A stretch of DNA of 64,000 bases from Methylobacterium pseudosasicola (GCF_900114535.1 NZ_FOTK01000020.1:1-64000), one strand, 5' to 3'; shown: positions 7,268 to 17,555, counted from the first letter of the stretch. Program-made: numbers and translations. Notes: generated by a model from the letters alone, not told the origin.

Positions 7268-8773
7268 ATGAGCCGTTACGTCGGGGCCATCGACCAGGGC
7301 ACCACGAGCAGCCGCTTCATGGTGTTCGATCGCGAGGGCAGCGTCATCGCGCTGGCCCAGGCCGAGCATGCGCAGATCTATCCGGCCCCCGGCCATGTCG
7401 AGCACGACGCCGCCGAGATCTGGACCAAGACGCAAAACGTGATGCGCGAGGCCCTCGACAAGGCGGGCCTCCAGCCCTCCGACCTTGCGGCCATCGGCAT
7501 CACCAACCAGCGCGAGACCACGCTGATCTGGGACCGGCGCACCGGCAAGCCGCTGCACAACGCCCTGGTCTGGCAGGATACCCGCAACGACCGGCTGGTG
7601 TCCGAATTCGCCCGGGACGGCGGCCGCGACCGGTTCCGCGACCTCACCGGCCTGCCCCTAGCGAGCTACTTTTCCGGACTTAAGCTGCGCTGGCTGCTCG
7701 ACCATGTCGAGGGCGCCCGCGAGCGGGTCGAGGCCGGCGACGTCCTATTCGGCAACATCGACACCTGGCTGGTCTGGAACCTCACCGGCGGCACCGAGGG
7801 CGGTCTCCACGTCACCGACGTGACCAATGCCAGCCGCACGCAGCTGATGTCGCTCAAGTCCCTCGAATGGGACGACGGCATGCTCACGACCTTCGGCATC
7901 CCGAAGGCGATGCTGCCGAAGATCGTCTCGTCGAGCGAGGTCTACGGCGAGACCAAGGCGCCGTTCGCCGGCGTGCCGATCGCCGGCATCCTGGGCGACC
8001 AGCAGGCGGCCTTGTTCGGGCAGACCTGCTTCAGTCCGGGCGAGGCCAAGAACACCTACGGCACCGGCTGCTTCGCGCTGATGAACACCGGCACCGAGCC
8101 GGTCCCGTCCAAGGCCGGCCTGGTCACGACCCTGGCCTACCGGCTCGACGGCGAGAAGCCGGCCTACGCCCTGGAGGGCTCCATCGCCATCACCGGCGCC
8201 CTGGTGCAGTGGCTGCGCGACAACCTCCACATGATCAAGGATTCGGCCGAGGTCGAGACGCTGGCCACCACCGTCGAGGACAATGGCGGCGTCTACTTCG
8301 TGCCGGCCTTCTCGGGCCTCTACGCGCCGCACTGGAACGAGGGCGCCCGCGGGCTGATCATCGGGCTCACCCGCTACGTCAACCGCGGCCACATCGCCCG
8401 CTCGGTGCTGGAGGCGACCGCCTTCCAGACCCACGAGGTGCTGGACGCGATGGCCAAGGATTCCGGGATTCCCGTCAAGGAGCTGCGCGCCGACGGCGGC
8501 ATGGTCGCCAACAACACGCTGATGCAGTTCCAGGCCGACATGCTCGACGTGCCGGTGGTGCGCCCAAAAGTCTCCGAGACCACGGCGCTCGGAGCCGCCT
8601 ACGCGGCCGGCCTCGCGGTGGGCTACTGGAAGGGCCTCGACGACCTCAAGCGCAACTGGGGCGTCGACAAGCGCTGGACCCCGAAGATGGATGCCGGCCA
8701 GCGCGAAAAGATCGCCGCCGCCTGGGGCCGCGCGGTGCAGCGCTCCTTCGACTGGAAGCTCGACGAGGATTGA
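7268..8773 (+). CDS. glpK: Glycerol kinase
   Basis: Phosphorylates glycerol with ATP to sn-glycerol 3-phosphate in the cytoplasm, trapping glycerol that enters through GlpF. At 501 residues it has the normal family length. FGGY-family motifs are visible: [18 protein letters not shown] near the N-terminus, [44 protein letters not shown], and the C-terminal signature [17 protein letters not shown]. The ATG at 7268 follows AAGGAGGGAAC. It sits 56 bp after glpD and is probably co-transcribed with it. Confidence 0.97.
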   Translation: MSRYVGAIDQGTTSSRFMVFDREGSVIALAQAEHAQIYPAPGHVEHDAAEIWTKTQNVMREALDKAGLQPSDLAAIGITNQRETTLIWDRRTGKPLHNALVWQDTRNDRLVSEFARDGGRDRFRDLTGLPLASYFSGLKLRWLLDHVEGARERVEAGDVLFGNIDTWLVWNLTGGTEGGLHVTDVTNASRTQLMSLKSLEWDDGMLTTFGIPKAMLPKIVSSSEVYGETKAPFAGVPIAGILGDQQAALFGQTCFSPGEAKNTYGTGCFALMNTGTEPVPSKAGLVTTLAYRLDGEKPAYALEGSIAITGALVQWLRDNLHMIKDSAEVETLATTVEDNGGVYFVPAFSGLYAPHWNEGARGLIIGLTRYVNRGHIARSVLEATAFQTHEVLDAMAKDSGIPVKELRADGGMVANNTLMQFQADMLDVPVVRPKVSETTALGAAYAAGLAVGYWKGLDDLKRNWGVDKRWTPKMDAGQREKIAAAWGRAVQRSFDWKLDED

Positions 8774-8786
8774 GCAACCCGGTCGC

Positions 8787-8905
8787 GGGTTTCCAAAGGG
8801 CTCCAGCCCTTTGGCAGGGGTTCGGGGCAAGATTTCAAGGCTTGGCCCCTGAAAAGAGCAGGGCTCTGCCCTGCACCCGCAAAAGGTCCCGGACCTTTTG
8901 AAACC
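8787..8905. repeat. Four-hairpin mosaic repeat (copy 1)
   Basis: Four short hairpins occur in a row between glpK and glpF: CCAAAGGG with CCCTTTGG, a degenerate GGGGC...GCCCC pair, GCAGGGC with GCCCTGC, and CAAAAGGTCC with GGACCTTTTG. The whole block is bounded by GGTTTC and GAAACC. A second full copy in opposite orientation is at 56877-56981, and a partial copy is at 19072-19124. It may stabilise or terminate the upstream mRNA, because it separates glpK from glpF. Confidence 0.85.
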
Positions 8906-9002
8906 AAGATGTTCCGACCCTCGACCGGACCCTGAGGTCGAGGACGGCAAAACCTCAAAAAAGAACACGTTCGTAACAAACGAGACTTGGGGGAGCTACA
9001 CC

Positions 9003-9734
9003 ATGACATCGCCATTCCTGGGCGAATTCCTCGGCACGATGACGTTGATCGTGCTGGGAGACGGCGTCGTCGCCGGCGCCCTGCTCAAGCAATCCAAGGG
9101 CGAGAACGCCGGCTGGATCGCCATCACCGCCGGCTGGGCCTTCGCGGTGCTCGCCGGGATCTTCGTCGCCACCGCCACCGGCAGCCCGGACGCGCATCTC
9201 AACCCGGCCGTGACCGTGGCGGGCGCCGTCAGCGCCGGGGATTTTTCCAAGCTCGTGGTCTACATCCCGGCGCAGATGCTCGGCGCCTTCGTGGGCGCGG
9301 CGATCGTCTGGTTGCACTACCTGCCGCACTGGGCGGCCACCCCCGAGCAGGACCTGAAGCTCGCCTGCTTCTGCACCGGTCCGGCAATCCGCGACGCCAA
9401 GGCCAACTGGACCTCGGAGATCATCGCGACCTTCTTCCTGATCCTGACCATCTCGGCGCTGGTGACCAACACGCTCGGCGCCTCCGGGGCGATCCCGCGC
9501 GGGGTCGCGCCCTACATGGTCGGCATGCTGGTCTGGGGCATCGGCCTCTCGCTCGGCGGCACCACCGGTTACGCCATCAACCCCGCCCGCGACCTCGGGC
9601 CACGCCTCGCCCACGCCGTCCTGCCGATCGCCGGCAAGGGCTCCTCCGACTGGGGCTACGCGCTGATCCCGGTGGCCGGGCCCGTGATCGGGGCCGTGCT
9701 GGCGGGGCTGCTGGTGCGGGCGCTCGGGATCTGA
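9003..9734 (+). CDS. glpF: MIP-family glycerol facilitator (aquaglyceroporin)
   Basis: An inner-membrane channel for glycerol, 243 residues with six predicted membrane helices. The two NPA half-helix motifs are visible: HLNPAVT in the N-terminal half and AINPARDLGPR near residue 196. The Asp after the second NPA-Arg is typical of glycerol-conducting members rather than strict water channels. I chose the ATG at 9003, preceded by GGGGGAG. It is separated from glpK by the four-hairpin repeat, so it may be expressed at a different level from glpK while remaining part of the glycerol module. Confidence 0.94.
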   Translation: MTSPFLGEFLGTMTLIVLGDGVVAGALLKQSKGENAGWIAITAGWAFAVLAGIFVATATGSPDAHLNPAVTVAGAVSAGDFSKLVVYIPAQMLGAFVGAAIVWLHYLPHWAATPEQDLKLACFCTGPAIRDAKANWTSEIIATFFLILTISALVTNTLGASGAIPRGVAPYMVGMLVWGIGLSLGGTTGYAINPARDLGPRLAHAVLPIAGKGSSDWGYALIPVAGPVIGAVLAGLLVRALGI

Positions 9735-9763
9735 CGGAAACGCCGCATCCTCAACCGCCGCAT

Positions 9764-9807
9764 GGCGTCCCGGCGTCGCGGCGGTTTGCGGCGCGACGCC
9801 GGGCGCC
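9764..9807 (+). terminator. Probable terminator-like hairpin after glpF
   Basis: Near-perfect long inverted repeat: GGCGTCCCGGCGTCGC pairs with GCGACGCCGGGCGCC with one base missing. It starts 30 bases after the glpF stop. It lacks a T run (only CTTAAG follows), so it may be a processing or partial termination structure. Confidence 0.5.
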
Positions 9808-9810
9808 TTA

Positions 9811-9824
9811 AGTCAGTGCTGACT
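9811..9824. promoter_or_regulatory. Short palindrome upstream of lipA
   Basis: Perfect dyad AGTCAG-TG-CTGACT, 38 bases before the lipA start. It could be an operator in the lipA promoter region. No regulator can be assigned from sequence. Confidence 0.3.
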
Positions 9825-9862
9825 GACCGACCGCGCCCCTAGGCGCTTCCCCGCGGTGTGGC

Positions 9863-10858
9863 ATGGCCATCGTCCTCGACATCCTGAAGAACGATCCGCG
9901 CTCCGCGCGCCTGCGCCACCCCGAGAAGGCGCACCGGCCGGACCAGCCGGTCCAGGCCAAGAAGCCGGACTGGATCCGGGTCAAGGCGCCGGGCTCCAAG
10001 GCCTGGACCGAGACCCAGAAGATCGTCCGCGAGCACGGCCTCGTCACGGTCTGCGAAGAGGCCGGCTGCCCCAATATCGGCGAGTGCTGGGAGAAGCGGC
10101 ACGCCACCTTCATGATCATGGGCGACACCTGCACGCGGGCCTGCGCCTTCTGCAACGTCCGCACCGGCCTGCCGGACGCCCTGGATCAGCACGAGCCCGA
10201 GAAGATCGGCGACTCGGTGGCCAAGCTCGGCCTGCACCACGTCGTGATCACCTCGGTGGACCGGGACGACCTGAAGGATGGCGGCGCCCAGCATTTCGCC
10301 CGGACCATCGCGGCGATCCGCAAGGCGAGCCCCGGCACCACGGTGGAGATCCTCACCCCCGACTTCCTGCGCAAGGACGGCGCCCTGGAGGTCGTGGTCG
10401 CGGCCAAGCCCGACGTGTTCAACCACAATCTGGAGACGGTGCCGGCGAAGTACCTGACGGTGCGGCCCGGCGCCCGCTACTTCCATTCGGTGCGCCTGCT
10501 CCAGCGGGTGAAGGAGCTCGACCCGACGATCTTCACCAAATCCGGCATCATGGTCGGGCTCGGCGAGGAGCGGAACGAAGTGCTCCAGCTCATGGACGAC
10601 CTGCGCTCCGCCGAGGTCGACTTCCTGACCATCGGCCAGTACCTGCAGCCGTCGAAGAAGCACCACGAGGTCGTGCGCTTCGTGCCCCCCGACGAGTTCA
10701 AGACCTACGAGACCACCGCCTACGCCAAGGGGTTCCTGCTGGTCTCGGCCACGCCGCTCACCCGCTCGTCGCACCATGCCGGCGAGGATTTTGCCAAGCT
10801 TCAGGCGGCCCGGCTCGCCAAGCACGCTGTCTCGCACGCCCCCGCCCTCTCGGCCTGA
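9863..10858 (+). CDS. lipA: Lipoyl synthase
   Basis: A radical-SAM enzyme inserting two sulfurs into protein-bound octanoyl groups to form lipoyl cofactors for 2-oxoacid dehydrogenases and glycine cleavage. The 331-residue protein contains both iron-sulfur motifs: the auxiliary cluster [12 protein letters not shown] and the radical-SAM motif [10 protein letters not shown]. It ends in a conserved region with [11 protein letters not shown], which holds the conserved Arg-Ser-Ser. The ATG at 9863 gives the standard N-terminus. The COQ10-like gene follows 16 bp later, an association conserved in this bacterial order. Confidence 0.97.
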   Translation: MAIVLDILKNDPRSARLRHPEKAHRPDQPVQAKKPDWIRVKAPGSKAWTETQKIVREHGLVTVCEEAGCPNIGECWEKRHATFMIMGDTCTRACAFCNVRTGLPDALDQHEPEKIGDSVAKLGLHHVVITSVDRDDLKDGGAQHFARTIAAIRKASPGTTVEILTPDFLRKDGALEVVVAAKPDVFNHNLETVPAKYLTVRPGARYFHSVRLLQRVKELDPTIFTKSGIMVGLGEERNEVLQLMDDLRSAEVDFLTIGQYLQPSKKHHEVVRFVPPDEFKTYETTAYAKGFLLVSATPLTRSSHHAGEDFAKLQAARLAKHAVSHAPALSA

Positions 10859-10874
10859 GTCCGTCGGAAAAGAA

Positions 10875-11330
10875 ATGCCGTCCTTCCGGGTTACCCGCAC
10901 GGTGCGGCATTCGCCGCAGCAGATGTACGATCTCGTGGCCGACGTGGAGCGCTATCCCGAGTTTCTGCCGCTCTGCGAATCCCTGCGGGTGATCCGTCGG
11001 CAGGAGATGCCGGAGGGCGGGCAGGTGCTGATCGCCGAGATGGGCGTCGGCTACAAGGCGATCCGCGAGCGCTTCACCACCCGGGTCAGCCTGGATCCGG
11101 CCAACCATAAGATCGTGGCCGAGTATATCGACGGCCCGTTCCGCCACCTCGAGAACCGGTGGTCGTTCAAGGAGGCACCGAACGGCGGCTGCAGCGTCGA
11201 CTTCTTCATCACCTACGAGTTCAAGAGCCGGACGCTGGGCCTCCTGATGGGCACGATGTTCGACCGCGCCTTCCGCAAGTTCACCGACGCCTTCGAGGGC
11301 CGGGCGGACCGGATGTACGGCACCGCCTGA
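10875..11330 (+). CDS. COQ10/RatA-like START-domain protein
   Basis: A 151-residue single-domain protein of the polyketide cyclase / SRPBCC fold (MYDLVADVERYPEFLPLCES, ENRWSFKEAPNGGCSVDFFI, MFDRAFRKFTDAFEGRAD). Eukaryotic and alphaproteobacterial relatives act as ubiquinone-binding COQ10 proteins; the Escherichia coli relative RatA (PasT) has been linked to ribosome association. Which applies here is not decidable from sequence, but the COQ10 role is the more usual one for this lineage. It lies directly after lipA and converges on the flavin monooxygenase gene with a 5-bp gap. Confidence 0.88.
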   Translation: MPSFRVTRTVRHSPQQMYDLVADVERYPEFLPLCESLRVIRRQEMPEGGQVLIAEMGVGYKAIRERFTTRVSLDPANHKIVAEYIDGPFRHLENRWSFKEAPNGGCSVDFFITYEFKSRTLGLLMGTMFDRAFRKFTDAFEGRADRMYGTA

Positions 11331-11335
11331 GCGGA

Positions 11336-12553
11336 TCAGGACCTAGCCGGCGCAGCGACATGCTCCGGCCGCACACCCATCCCGATCATCCGGGCGGGCA
11401 GGGCCTGGAGCGACGGCAGCCGGTCGAGGAGCCGTAGGGCCAGCGGCGCCCGGAACGGCGCGTCGGCCTTGAGGGACGGGGCGATCACCCGGGCCTGGAT
11501 CACCCGCTGCAGAATCTGGATCGCTCGGACCGGGAAGAGCCGCCGGGCCTGGACGCGGGCGAGATCGGCCTCGGTCACGCGCCCCGCCCGCAGGGGCTCG
11601 GCCAGGATGTTGGCCGCCGCCACCGCGTCCTGGATCGCCAGGTTGATGCCGACCCCGCCCACCGGCGACATGGCGTGGGCGGCATCGCCGATGCAGAGCA
11701 GGCCGGGGCGGTGCCAGCGCGCCAGCCGGTCCACGGTCACGGTCAGGAGCTTGACCGAATCCCAGTCGGCGATGGCCTCAGTGCGGTCGGCCAGGAAGGG
11801 CGCGATCTCGGCGACCGCCGCCCGGAAGGCCGGCAGCCCCTTGGCGCGCAGGGCCGCGTCGCCGCCCTTCGGGACCACGTAGGCGCATTGCCAGGTGTCG
11901 CCCCGGTCCAGGGTGATCAGGATGCGCCCGGGCCCGAACCGGCCGGCCGCCGCCTCCGGGTCGCCGTCGCGGCGCGGCAGGCGGAACCACAGCACGTCGA
12001 TCGGCGCCCCGAAGGCCCGCGGCGCGAAGCCGGCACGCGCGCGCATCAGCGAATGGCGCCCGTCCGCGCAGAGCACGAGGTCGGCCCGGATCTCCACCGG
12101 CCCGTCCGGCCCCTCGGCCCGCACGCCCGTGACCCGGCCTTCGGCCTCGATGAGATCGCGGGCCTCGGTGCGGCGGATCAGCCGGAACCCCGGATAGCGC
12201 ACGGCCTCACCGGCCAAAAAGTCCAGAAAATCCCATTGCGGCATGAAGGACAGGAAGCGGTTGCGGGTCGGCAGCCGGCTGAAATCGGCGACCCGGTAGC
12301 TCCGGCCGTTCACGACCCCCGAAAAGGTCTCGACGCGCCGCTGGGGCAGGGCGCGGAAGCGCTCGGCGAGGCCGAGCTCATCCATCAGGTCGAGGGTGGA
12401 GGGGTGGATCGTGTCACCGCGGAAGTCCCGCAGGAAATCCGCGTGCTTCTCCAGCACCGTGACGGCGATCCCGGCCCGGGCGAAGAGCAGGCCGGCCATC
12501 ATCCCGGCGGGGCCGCCGCCGACGATGCAGAGCTGGGTCTTCAGAGCGTCCAT
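11336..12553 (-). CDS. FAD-dependent aromatic-ring-type monooxygenase
   Basis: Class A flavoprotein monooxygenase of 405 residues. It has the N-terminal FAD motif LCIVGGGPAGMMAGLLFARAG with an E-containing second strand, the DG motif LVLCADGRHSLMRARAG at about 155-171, and the GD motif LLCIGDAAHAMSPVGGVGIN at about 280-300. The substrate is unknown; ubiquinone-pathway hydroxylases (UbiH-like) and phenolic hydroxylases share this layout. The N-terminus near HPSTLDLMDELG resembles proteins annotated as FAD-dependent oxidoreductases in methylobacteria. It follows the CinA-like gene on the same strand with an 18-bp gap. Confidence 0.85.
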   Translation of the reverse strand: MDALKTQLCIVGGGPAGMMAGLLFARAGIAVTVLEKHADFLRDFRGDTIHPSTLDLMDELGLAERFRALPQRRVETFSGVVNGRSYRVADFSRLPTRNRFLSFMPQWDFLDFLAGEAVRYPGFRLIRRTEARDLIEAEGRVTGVRAEGPDGPVEIRADLVLCADGRHSLMRARAGFAPRAFGAPIDVLWFRLPRRDGDPEAAAGRFGPGRILITLDRGDTWQCAYVVPKGGDAALRAKGLPAFRAAVAEIAPFLADRTEAIADWDSVKLLTVTVDRLARWHRPGLLCIGDAAHAMSPVGGVGINLAIQDAVAAANILAEPLRAGRVTEADLARVQARRLFPVRAIQILQRVIQARVIAPSLKADAPFRAPLALRLLDRLPSLQALPARMIGMGVRPEHVAAPARS

Positions 12554-12571
12554 CGAGCCCTCCCTAGCTGA

Positions 12572-13069
12572 TCAGTCGGCGAGCGCCCCTTCGAGCAGGC
12601 CGAGCGCGTCCGCCACGGCGGCACGGCGGATCGCGCCGCGGCCGAGATCGCCATAGCGCCGCTCCAGGTGGCGGCGTCCGCCCTCGCGCTGGGCCAGCCC
12701 GAAATGCACCAGCCCGACCGGCTTGTCGGCGCTGCCGCCGCCGGGGCCGGCGATGCCGGTGATCGCCACCGCGACCGCGGCGCGCGAGGCCGCCAGCGCC
12801 CCGGAGGCCATGGCCCGGGCCACGTCCTCGCTGACGGCGCCGTGCCGGCGGATCAGGTCCATCGGCACCCCGATCGCCTCCACCTTGGCCTCGTTCGAGT
12901 AGGTGACGTAACCGCGCTCGACCACCGCTGAAGAGCCCGGCACGGCGGTGAGCAGCCCCGCCACCAGGCCGCCGGTACAGGATTCGGCCGTGACGAGCGT
13001 GCGCCCGGCCTTGGCATAGGCCGCGACCAGCGCCTCGGCGCGTTCGAGAAGCTCCGTGTCGTCGATCAT
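12572..13069 (-). CDS. CinA C-terminal-domain nicotinamide-nucleotide amidohydrolase
   Basis: A 165-residue stand-alone CinA C-terminal domain, related to PncC. PncC removes the amide of nicotinamide mononucleotide to recycle NAD by-products. Signatures are [23 protein letters not shown] near residue 25 (with the conserved Ser-Cys-Thr), [12 protein letters not shown], and [21 protein letters not shown]. The N-terminal molybdopterin-binding domain of full CinA is absent, as is usual for the stand-alone form. pncB, which also acts in NAD salvage, lies elsewhere in this window. Confidence 0.9.
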   Translation of the reverse strand: MIDDTELLERAEALVAAYAKAGRTLVTAESCTGGLVAGLLTAVPGSSAVVERGYVTYSNEAKVEAIGVPMDLIRRHGAVSEDVARAMASGALAASRAAVAVAITGIAGPGGGSADKPVGLVHFGLAQREGGRRHLERRYGDLGRGAIRRAAVADALGLLEGALAD

Positions 13070-13170
13070 CGCGCGAGGCTCGCCCTGGGCCGGAGCGCCC
13101 TATCTCGTGTTGTGACCCAAGCCCGGCCCCGGCTCAAGGACCGGCCGCCCCTATAGGAGACCCCGACCCG

Positions 13171-13569
13171 ATGATCTTCCCCGCGACCACGGCCTTCTTC
13201 GCCGCGCTGCTCGCCCTCGTATATCTCGGCCTGTCCGGCTGGGTGATGGGATCCCGCGTCTCCAGCAACGTCCTGTTCGGCGACGGCGGGGACAAATCCA
13301 TGCTCAAGCGGGTCCGCTCGCACGCCAACTTTTCGGAATACGTGCCGCTGGCGTTGATCCTGATCGGCCTGCTGGAAGCCGGCGGCGGCAGCCACGGCCT
13401 CGTCCAGGGGCTTCTGATCGCCCTGCTGGTCGGCCGCATCCTCCACCCGATCGGCATGTTCGCCGCGCCCAACTCCCCCCGCCAATTCGCCTGCCGGGGC
13501 GGCGGCATCCTGCTGACGCTGGCCGTGCTCGCCATCGCGGCGATCGCGCTGCTGCTGCGGACGGCGTGA
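13171..13569 (+). CDS. MAPEG-family integral membrane protein
   Basis: A 132-residue protein with four predicted membrane helices and the MAPEG signature around RVRSHANFSEYVPLALILIG. MAPEG proteins in eukaryotes act in eicosanoid and glutathione metabolism; most bacterial members have no proven substrate. The gene is divergent from the CinA-like gene with about 100 bp between the two starts, and is followed by a large palindromic repeat. Confidence 0.88.
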   Translation: MIFPATTAFFAALLALVYLGLSGWVMGSRVSSNVLFGDGGDKSMLKRVRSHANFSEYVPLALILIGLLEAGGGSHGLVQGLLIALLVGRILHPIGMFAAPNSPRQFACRGGGILLTLAVLAIAAIALLLRTA

Positions 13570-13632
13570 TTCTTTTTGGTATTCGCCGTCACCCGTAATT
13601 GACGGATAAGCGCAGAGGCCGGCCCCAAACGC

Positions 13633-13812
13633 CTCTCCCTCCCCCCTCTGCGGGGGAGGGTGGCCCCTGCGTCAGCAGGGGTCAGGAGAGGGGAACCCGG
13701 CTTCAGGAAAAGGCGGGCCCTGTGTGAAGGCCATTCCCTCATTCTGCACCGTCGCTCCCCTCTCCCGACCCCCTTCGGGGGCCACCCTCCCCCGCAGAGG
13801 GGGGAGGGAGAG
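13633..13812. repeat. Long palindromic repeat with perfect 35-bp arms
   Basis: Perfect 35-bp inverted arms lie at 13633-13667 and 13778-13812. Inside them is a second, nearly perfect pair: GGGGTCAGGAGAGGGGA near 13679 matches TCCCCTCTCCCGACCCC near 13755 with one mismatch. It fills the 323-bp gap between the convergent MAPEG and ispDF genes, and no gene is visible there. The G/C-block style resembles the elements at 4380 and 58631. Confidence 0.9.
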
Positions 13813-13892
13813 CCGCGGCGTCTCCCGCGTATTCTGCCGACCCCGATGTGTGACTCGGCAAGCCTATGCGGGGAAGAAGGCGTCGGCGCTCC

Positions 13893-15218
13893 TCACCCCT
13901 GCCGCATCGCGGCCTCGGCGTCGAGCACGGGGCCGTCCTCTTCGGGGAGGCGGATCGTGGCGGCGGCCTGGGCGGCGAGGCCTTCGGCGCGGCCGACGAA
14001 GCCGAGCTTCTCCGTGGTGGTCGCCTTGATCGAGACGGCGGTCAGCGGCACGCCGGCGATGGCGGCGATGCGGGCGCGGATCGCCTCCCGGTGCTGGCCG
14101 ATCCGCGGCGCCTCGGCGAGCACGGTGATGTCGAGATGGTCGATCCGGCCGCCCCGGGCGCGGACCAGCTCGCAGGCATGGGCCAGGAACTGGTCGGAGG
14201 AGGCGCCGCGCCAGCGCTCGTCGGAGGGCGGGAAGTGGGTGCCGATATCGCCGTCCGCGATGGCGCCGAGCAGGGCGTCGGTGAGCGCGTGCAGCGCCAC
14301 GTCGCCGTCGGAATGCGCGAGCACGCCGCGATCGGCCGGGATTTTTACGCCGCCGAGCCAGACATGGTCGCCGGTGGTGAAGGCGTGGACGTCGAAGCCG
14401 GTGCCGAGGCGGGTGACGTAGGCGGTCATGGCGCGGGCTCCGGGCGCGGGTAATTCGGATGGGTCGGAGGCGAAGGCCCGGTCCGCCTCGATGAGGTCGG
14501 CGGGCTGGGTGATCTTGCGGTTGGCGATGTCGCCGACGAACACCACCACCGGCAAGCCCGCCCATTCGGCGAGCGCCCCGTCATCGGTGAAGCCGTCGAG
14601 GCCTTGCGCGGCAGCGTCGCGATGGGCGCCGAGCAGCGGCGCGAAGGCGAAGGCCTGGGGGGTCTGGACCGCGCGGAGATGCTCCCGGGGCGGGGTCTCG
14701 TGCACGCGGCCGATACCGGGGGCGATCTCGGCGACGCGCTTGACCGTGTCGGTCACCGGCACGCCCGGCACCGCGGCACCGTGGTCGCGGCCGGCCGCGA
14801 TCGCCCGGGCGATCAGGGCGGCGTCGACATAGGGGCGGGCGGCGTCGTGCACCAGCACGATCTCCGGCGCCGCGCCGGCCGCCAGGGCCTCGAGCCCGGC
14901 CCGCACCGAGAGCTGGCGGGTGGTCCCGCCTTCGACCGGCGCGCCGATTTTTTCGCGGAGCTCAGGCGCGAGCTCGTCCAGGCAGCTGAGAAAAAACGCG
15001 GCCGCGTCGGCGGCGATCACCGGCTGGATCCGGGCGATGGCGTCCTGGGCGGCCAGCGCCGCGAGCGTCCGGGTCAGGACCGCTTGGCCGCCGACCCGGC
15101 GATACTGCTTGGGGGTGCCGCCGCCGATGCGGATGCCGCGGCCGGCCGCGACCACCACGGCGGCGACGCCGGACCCCATCTCCACGGGTCCGGTGGCAGG
15201 CGTGCCGGTGGCGGGCAT
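13893..15218 (-). CDS. ispDF: Bifunctional IspD/IspF enzyme of the MEP isoprenoid pathway
   Basis: Fusion of 2-C-methyl-D-erythritol 4-phosphate cytidylyltransferase (about residues 18-240) and 2-C-methyl-D-erythritol 2,4-cyclodiphosphate synthase (about 275-435). IspD motifs are [20 protein letters not shown] and [12 protein letters not shown]. The IspF domain has [39 protein letters not shown] and the C-terminal [15 protein letters not shown]. Fused IspDF is typical of alpha- and epsilonproteobacteria. The start could be ATG 15218 or the internal ATG at 15179. It is divergent from dusB. Confidence 0.96.
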   Translation of the reverse strand: MPATGTPATGPVEMGSGVAAVVVAAGRGIRIGGGTPKQYRRVGGQAVLTRTLAALAAQDAIARIQPVIAADAAAFFLSCLDELAPELREKIGAPVEGGTTRQLSVRAGLEALAAGAAPEIVLVHDAARPYVDAALIARAIAAGRDHGAAVPGVPVTDTVKRVAEIAPGIGRVHETPPREHLRAVQTPQAFAFAPLLGAHRDAAAQGLDGFTDDGALAEWAGLPVVVFVGDIANRKITQPADLIEADRAFASDPSELPAPGARAMTAYVTRLGTGFDVHAFTTGDHVWLGGVKIPADRGVLAHSDGDVALHALTDALLGAIADGDIGTHFPPSDERWRGASSDQFLAHACELVRARGGRIDHLDITVLAEAPRIGQHREAIRARIAAIAGVPLTAVSIKATTTEKLGFVGRAEGLAAQAAATIRLPEEDGPVLDAEAAMRQG

Positions 15219-15387
15219 GGGCGGGGAACTCGTGGAATCGGGGAAATGGCGGCAGTGGGCGCGCGGGCCAGCCGTGCTGCCGGACCTCTGCCGGTGAGGA
15301 TGCCTGTCGTTTAAGCGGGGGAGGGCGTGAAATCAACGCGCGGCCCCCGCTTGCCAGCGGACCGCCCTTGCCTCATTGTTGTGCAGA

Positions 15388-16410
15388 ATGGCGACTGATC
15401 ATTATTTAAGCGCGCTGCGCGACGGACGACCGGCCGGTGGGGGCGATTCGCCCGCGCCGCTGTGCTTGCTCGCGCCCCTGTCCGGGGTCACTGACCTGCA
15501 CATGCGCCGGATCGCCCGGCGCTGCGGCGCCGACGCGGTGGTGTCCGAGATGGTGGCGGCGCGCGAATTCGCCCGCGGCGCCGACGAGGCGACCCTGCGG
15601 GCGGCGGGCTCCGGGGTCGATCTGCACGTGGTCCAGCTCGCGGGCTGCGAGACCGAGCCCATGGCCGAGGCCGCGCGACTCGCCGAGGCGGGCGGCGCCG
15701 ACGTGATCGACGTGAACATGGGCTGCCCGGCTAAGATCGTCACCGGGATCGCCTCGGGCTCGGCCCTGATGCGCGACCTTGACCATGCCGAGCGCCTGCT
15801 CGCCGCCGTGCGCGGGGCGGTGTCGGTGCCGGTGACCGTCAAGATGCGGCTCGGCTGGGACGACGCCACCCGCAACGCCGTCGATCTCGCCACCCGGGCC
15901 GAGCGGCTCGGGCTCAACGCCGTCACGGTCCACGGGCGAACCCGGCAGCAATTCTACACGGGGGTGGCCGATTGGGCCGCGATCCGCCCCGTGGTCGAGG
16001 CGGTGTCGATCCCGGTGATCGCCAACGGCGACGTGGGCGATCTCGCCAGCGCCCGGGCGTGCCTAGCCGCCTCCGGCGCCGCCGGGGTGATGATCGGGCG
16101 CGCCGCCACCGGCCGGCCCTGGCTGGTCGGGCAGGTGGCCGCGGCGCTCGCCGGACGGCCGGCGAAGGGGCCGTCGCGGGCCGAGCAGGCCGACATGGCG
16201 GCCGCGCATTATGCCGGGCTGCTGTCGCTCTACGGCCGCCGCATGGGCGTGCGCCACGCCCGCAAGCATCTGGCCGCCTATGCCGCGACCGGCGGGGCAC
16301 TGGAGCCGGCCGAGCGGGCCGCGCTCCTCACCACCATCGATCCGGAGGTGGCGCTGACCCTGCTGGCCCGCGCCTTCGGGGCGGCCGAACCGGTCCGGGA
16401 GGCCGCGTGA
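15388..16410 (+). CDS. dusB: tRNA-dihydrouridine synthase (NifR3 type)
   Basis: FMN enzyme reducing specific uridines in tRNA to dihydrouridine. The 340-residue TIM-barrel shows the N-terminal [15 protein letters not shown], the catalytic-Cys motif [37 protein letters not shown], and the FMN phosphate-binding [15 protein letters not shown] prefer the ATG at 15388 over a TTG four codons earlier. Its stop overlaps the ntrB start (GTGA). The dusB/nifR3-ntrB-ntrC order is a well-known arrangement in alphaproteobacteria. Confidence 0.95.
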   Translation: MATDHYLSALRDGRPAGGGDSPAPLCLLAPLSGVTDLHMRRIARRCGADAVVSEMVAAREFARGADEATLRAAGSGVDLHVVQLAGCETEPMAEAARLAEAGGADVIDVNMGCPAKIVTGIASGSALMRDLDHAERLLAAVRGAVSVPVTVKMRLGWDDATRNAVDLATRAERLGLNAVTVHGRTRQQFYTGVADWAAIRPVVEAVSIPVIANGDVGDLASARACLAASGAAGVMIGRAATGRPWLVGQVAAALAGRPAKGPSRAEQADMAAAHYAGLLSLYGRRMGVRHARKHLAAYAATGGALEPAERAALLTTIDPEVALTLLARAFGAAEPVREAA

Positions 16411-17555
16411 GCGAGGACGCCTTCCAGCCCGAATCCCCGCCCGGCGGCCGGCGCGACCCGGCCGGGGAGGCCGTGCTCAACGCCCTGCCGCTGCCGGTCC
16501 TGACGATCGGCGGCGACGAGCGTATCCTCCACTGCAACCACGCCGCGGAGGCGTTCTTCGACTATTCCGCGCGGCTGATGCAGCGGCGGCGCCTGCGCGA
16601 CATCATCCCGTTCGCCTCGCCGATCATCGCGCTCGTGGCCGAGGTCCGGCGCCGCCGGGCCAGCGTCAGCGAGTACCGGGTCGAGCTGACCCAGCCCCGC
16701 CTCGGGCTGGAGCGCAGCGTCGACGTGTTCGCGACGCCGCTGGGCGACGACGACGACGCCGTGGTGATGATGCTCCAGGAGCGCACCATCGCGGACAAGA
16801 TGAACCGCCAGCTCACCCATCGCGGCGCCGCGCGCTCGATGGTGGCGCTCGGCGCGATGCTGGCCCACGAGATCAAGAACCCGCTCGCCGGCATCCGCGG
16901 CGCCGCGCAGCTCCTGGAGAGCACCGGCGCCGAGGAGGACCGGGTGCTGACCCGGCTGATCTGCGACGAATCCGACCGGATCGTGCGGATCGTCGAGCGG
17001 ATGGAGCTGTTCGGCGACGAGCGGCCGGCCGATCGCGGCGCCGTCAACGTCCACGGTGTGCTCGACCAGGTGAAGCGCTCGGCGCAGTCGGGGTTCGCGC
17101 GCCATATCCGCTTCGTCGAGACCTACGATCCGTCGCTGCCGCCGGTGCTCGGCAGCCGCGACCAGTTGATCCAGGTGATCCTGAACCTCGTGAAGAACGC
17201 CGCCGAGGCGATCGGCCCCGACGCGGTCGAGGGCGAGATCACCCTGTCCACCGCGTTCCGCACCGGCCTGCGCCTGCAGGTGCCGGGCTCGCGCGAGCGG
17301 GTGAGCCTGCCGATCGAGGTCGCCATCCGCGACAACGGGCCCGGCATCTCGGCCGAGCTGCTGCCCGACCTGTTCGACCCGTTCGTGACCACCAAGGCGC
17401 AGGGCTCCGGCCTCGGACTTGCATTGGTGGCCAAGATCGTCGGCGACCACGGAGGCATCGTCGAGTGCGATCCCGCCCCCCGCCGCACGACGTTCCGCAT
17501 CCTCCTGCCGATGTCGAGTGCCCGCGACGGGCGCGAATCGGCTGTCGATCCGTAA
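16407..17555 (+). CDS. ntrB: Nitrogen regulation sensor kinase NtrB
   Basis: Soluble histidine kinase that controls NtrC phosphorylation according to nitrogen status through PII. In 382 residues it has a PAS domain (about 30-130), the H-box [20 protein letters not shown] with the phospho-accepting His near residue 154, the N-box [13 protein letters not shown] and G-boxes IRDNGPGIS and [18 protein letters not shown]. The GTG start at 16407 overlaps the dusB stop, so translation is coupled. ntrC follows after 48 bp. Confidence 0.96.
   Translation: MSEDAFQPESPPGGRRDPAGEAVLNALPLPVLTIGGDERILHCNHAAEAFFDYSARLMQRRRLRDIIPFASPIIALVAEVRRRRASVSEYRVELTQPRLGLERSVDVFATPLGDDDDAVVMMLQERTIADKMNRQLTHRGAARSMVALGAMLAHEIKNPLAGIRGAAQLLESTGAEEDRVLTRLICDESDRIVRIVERMELFGDERPADRGAVNVHGVLDQVKRSAQSGFARHIRFVETYDPSLPPVLGSRDQLIQVILNLVKNAAEAIGPDAVEGEITLSTAFRTGLRLQVPGSRERVSLPIEVAIRDNGPGISAELLPDLFDPFVTTKAQGSGLGLALVAKIVGDHGGIVECDPAPRRTTFRILLPMSSARDGRESAVDP

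Noticed and set aside
13633-13812. CRISPR-like repeat array
   Set aside because: The repeats are inverted arms, not directly repeated units with spacers.
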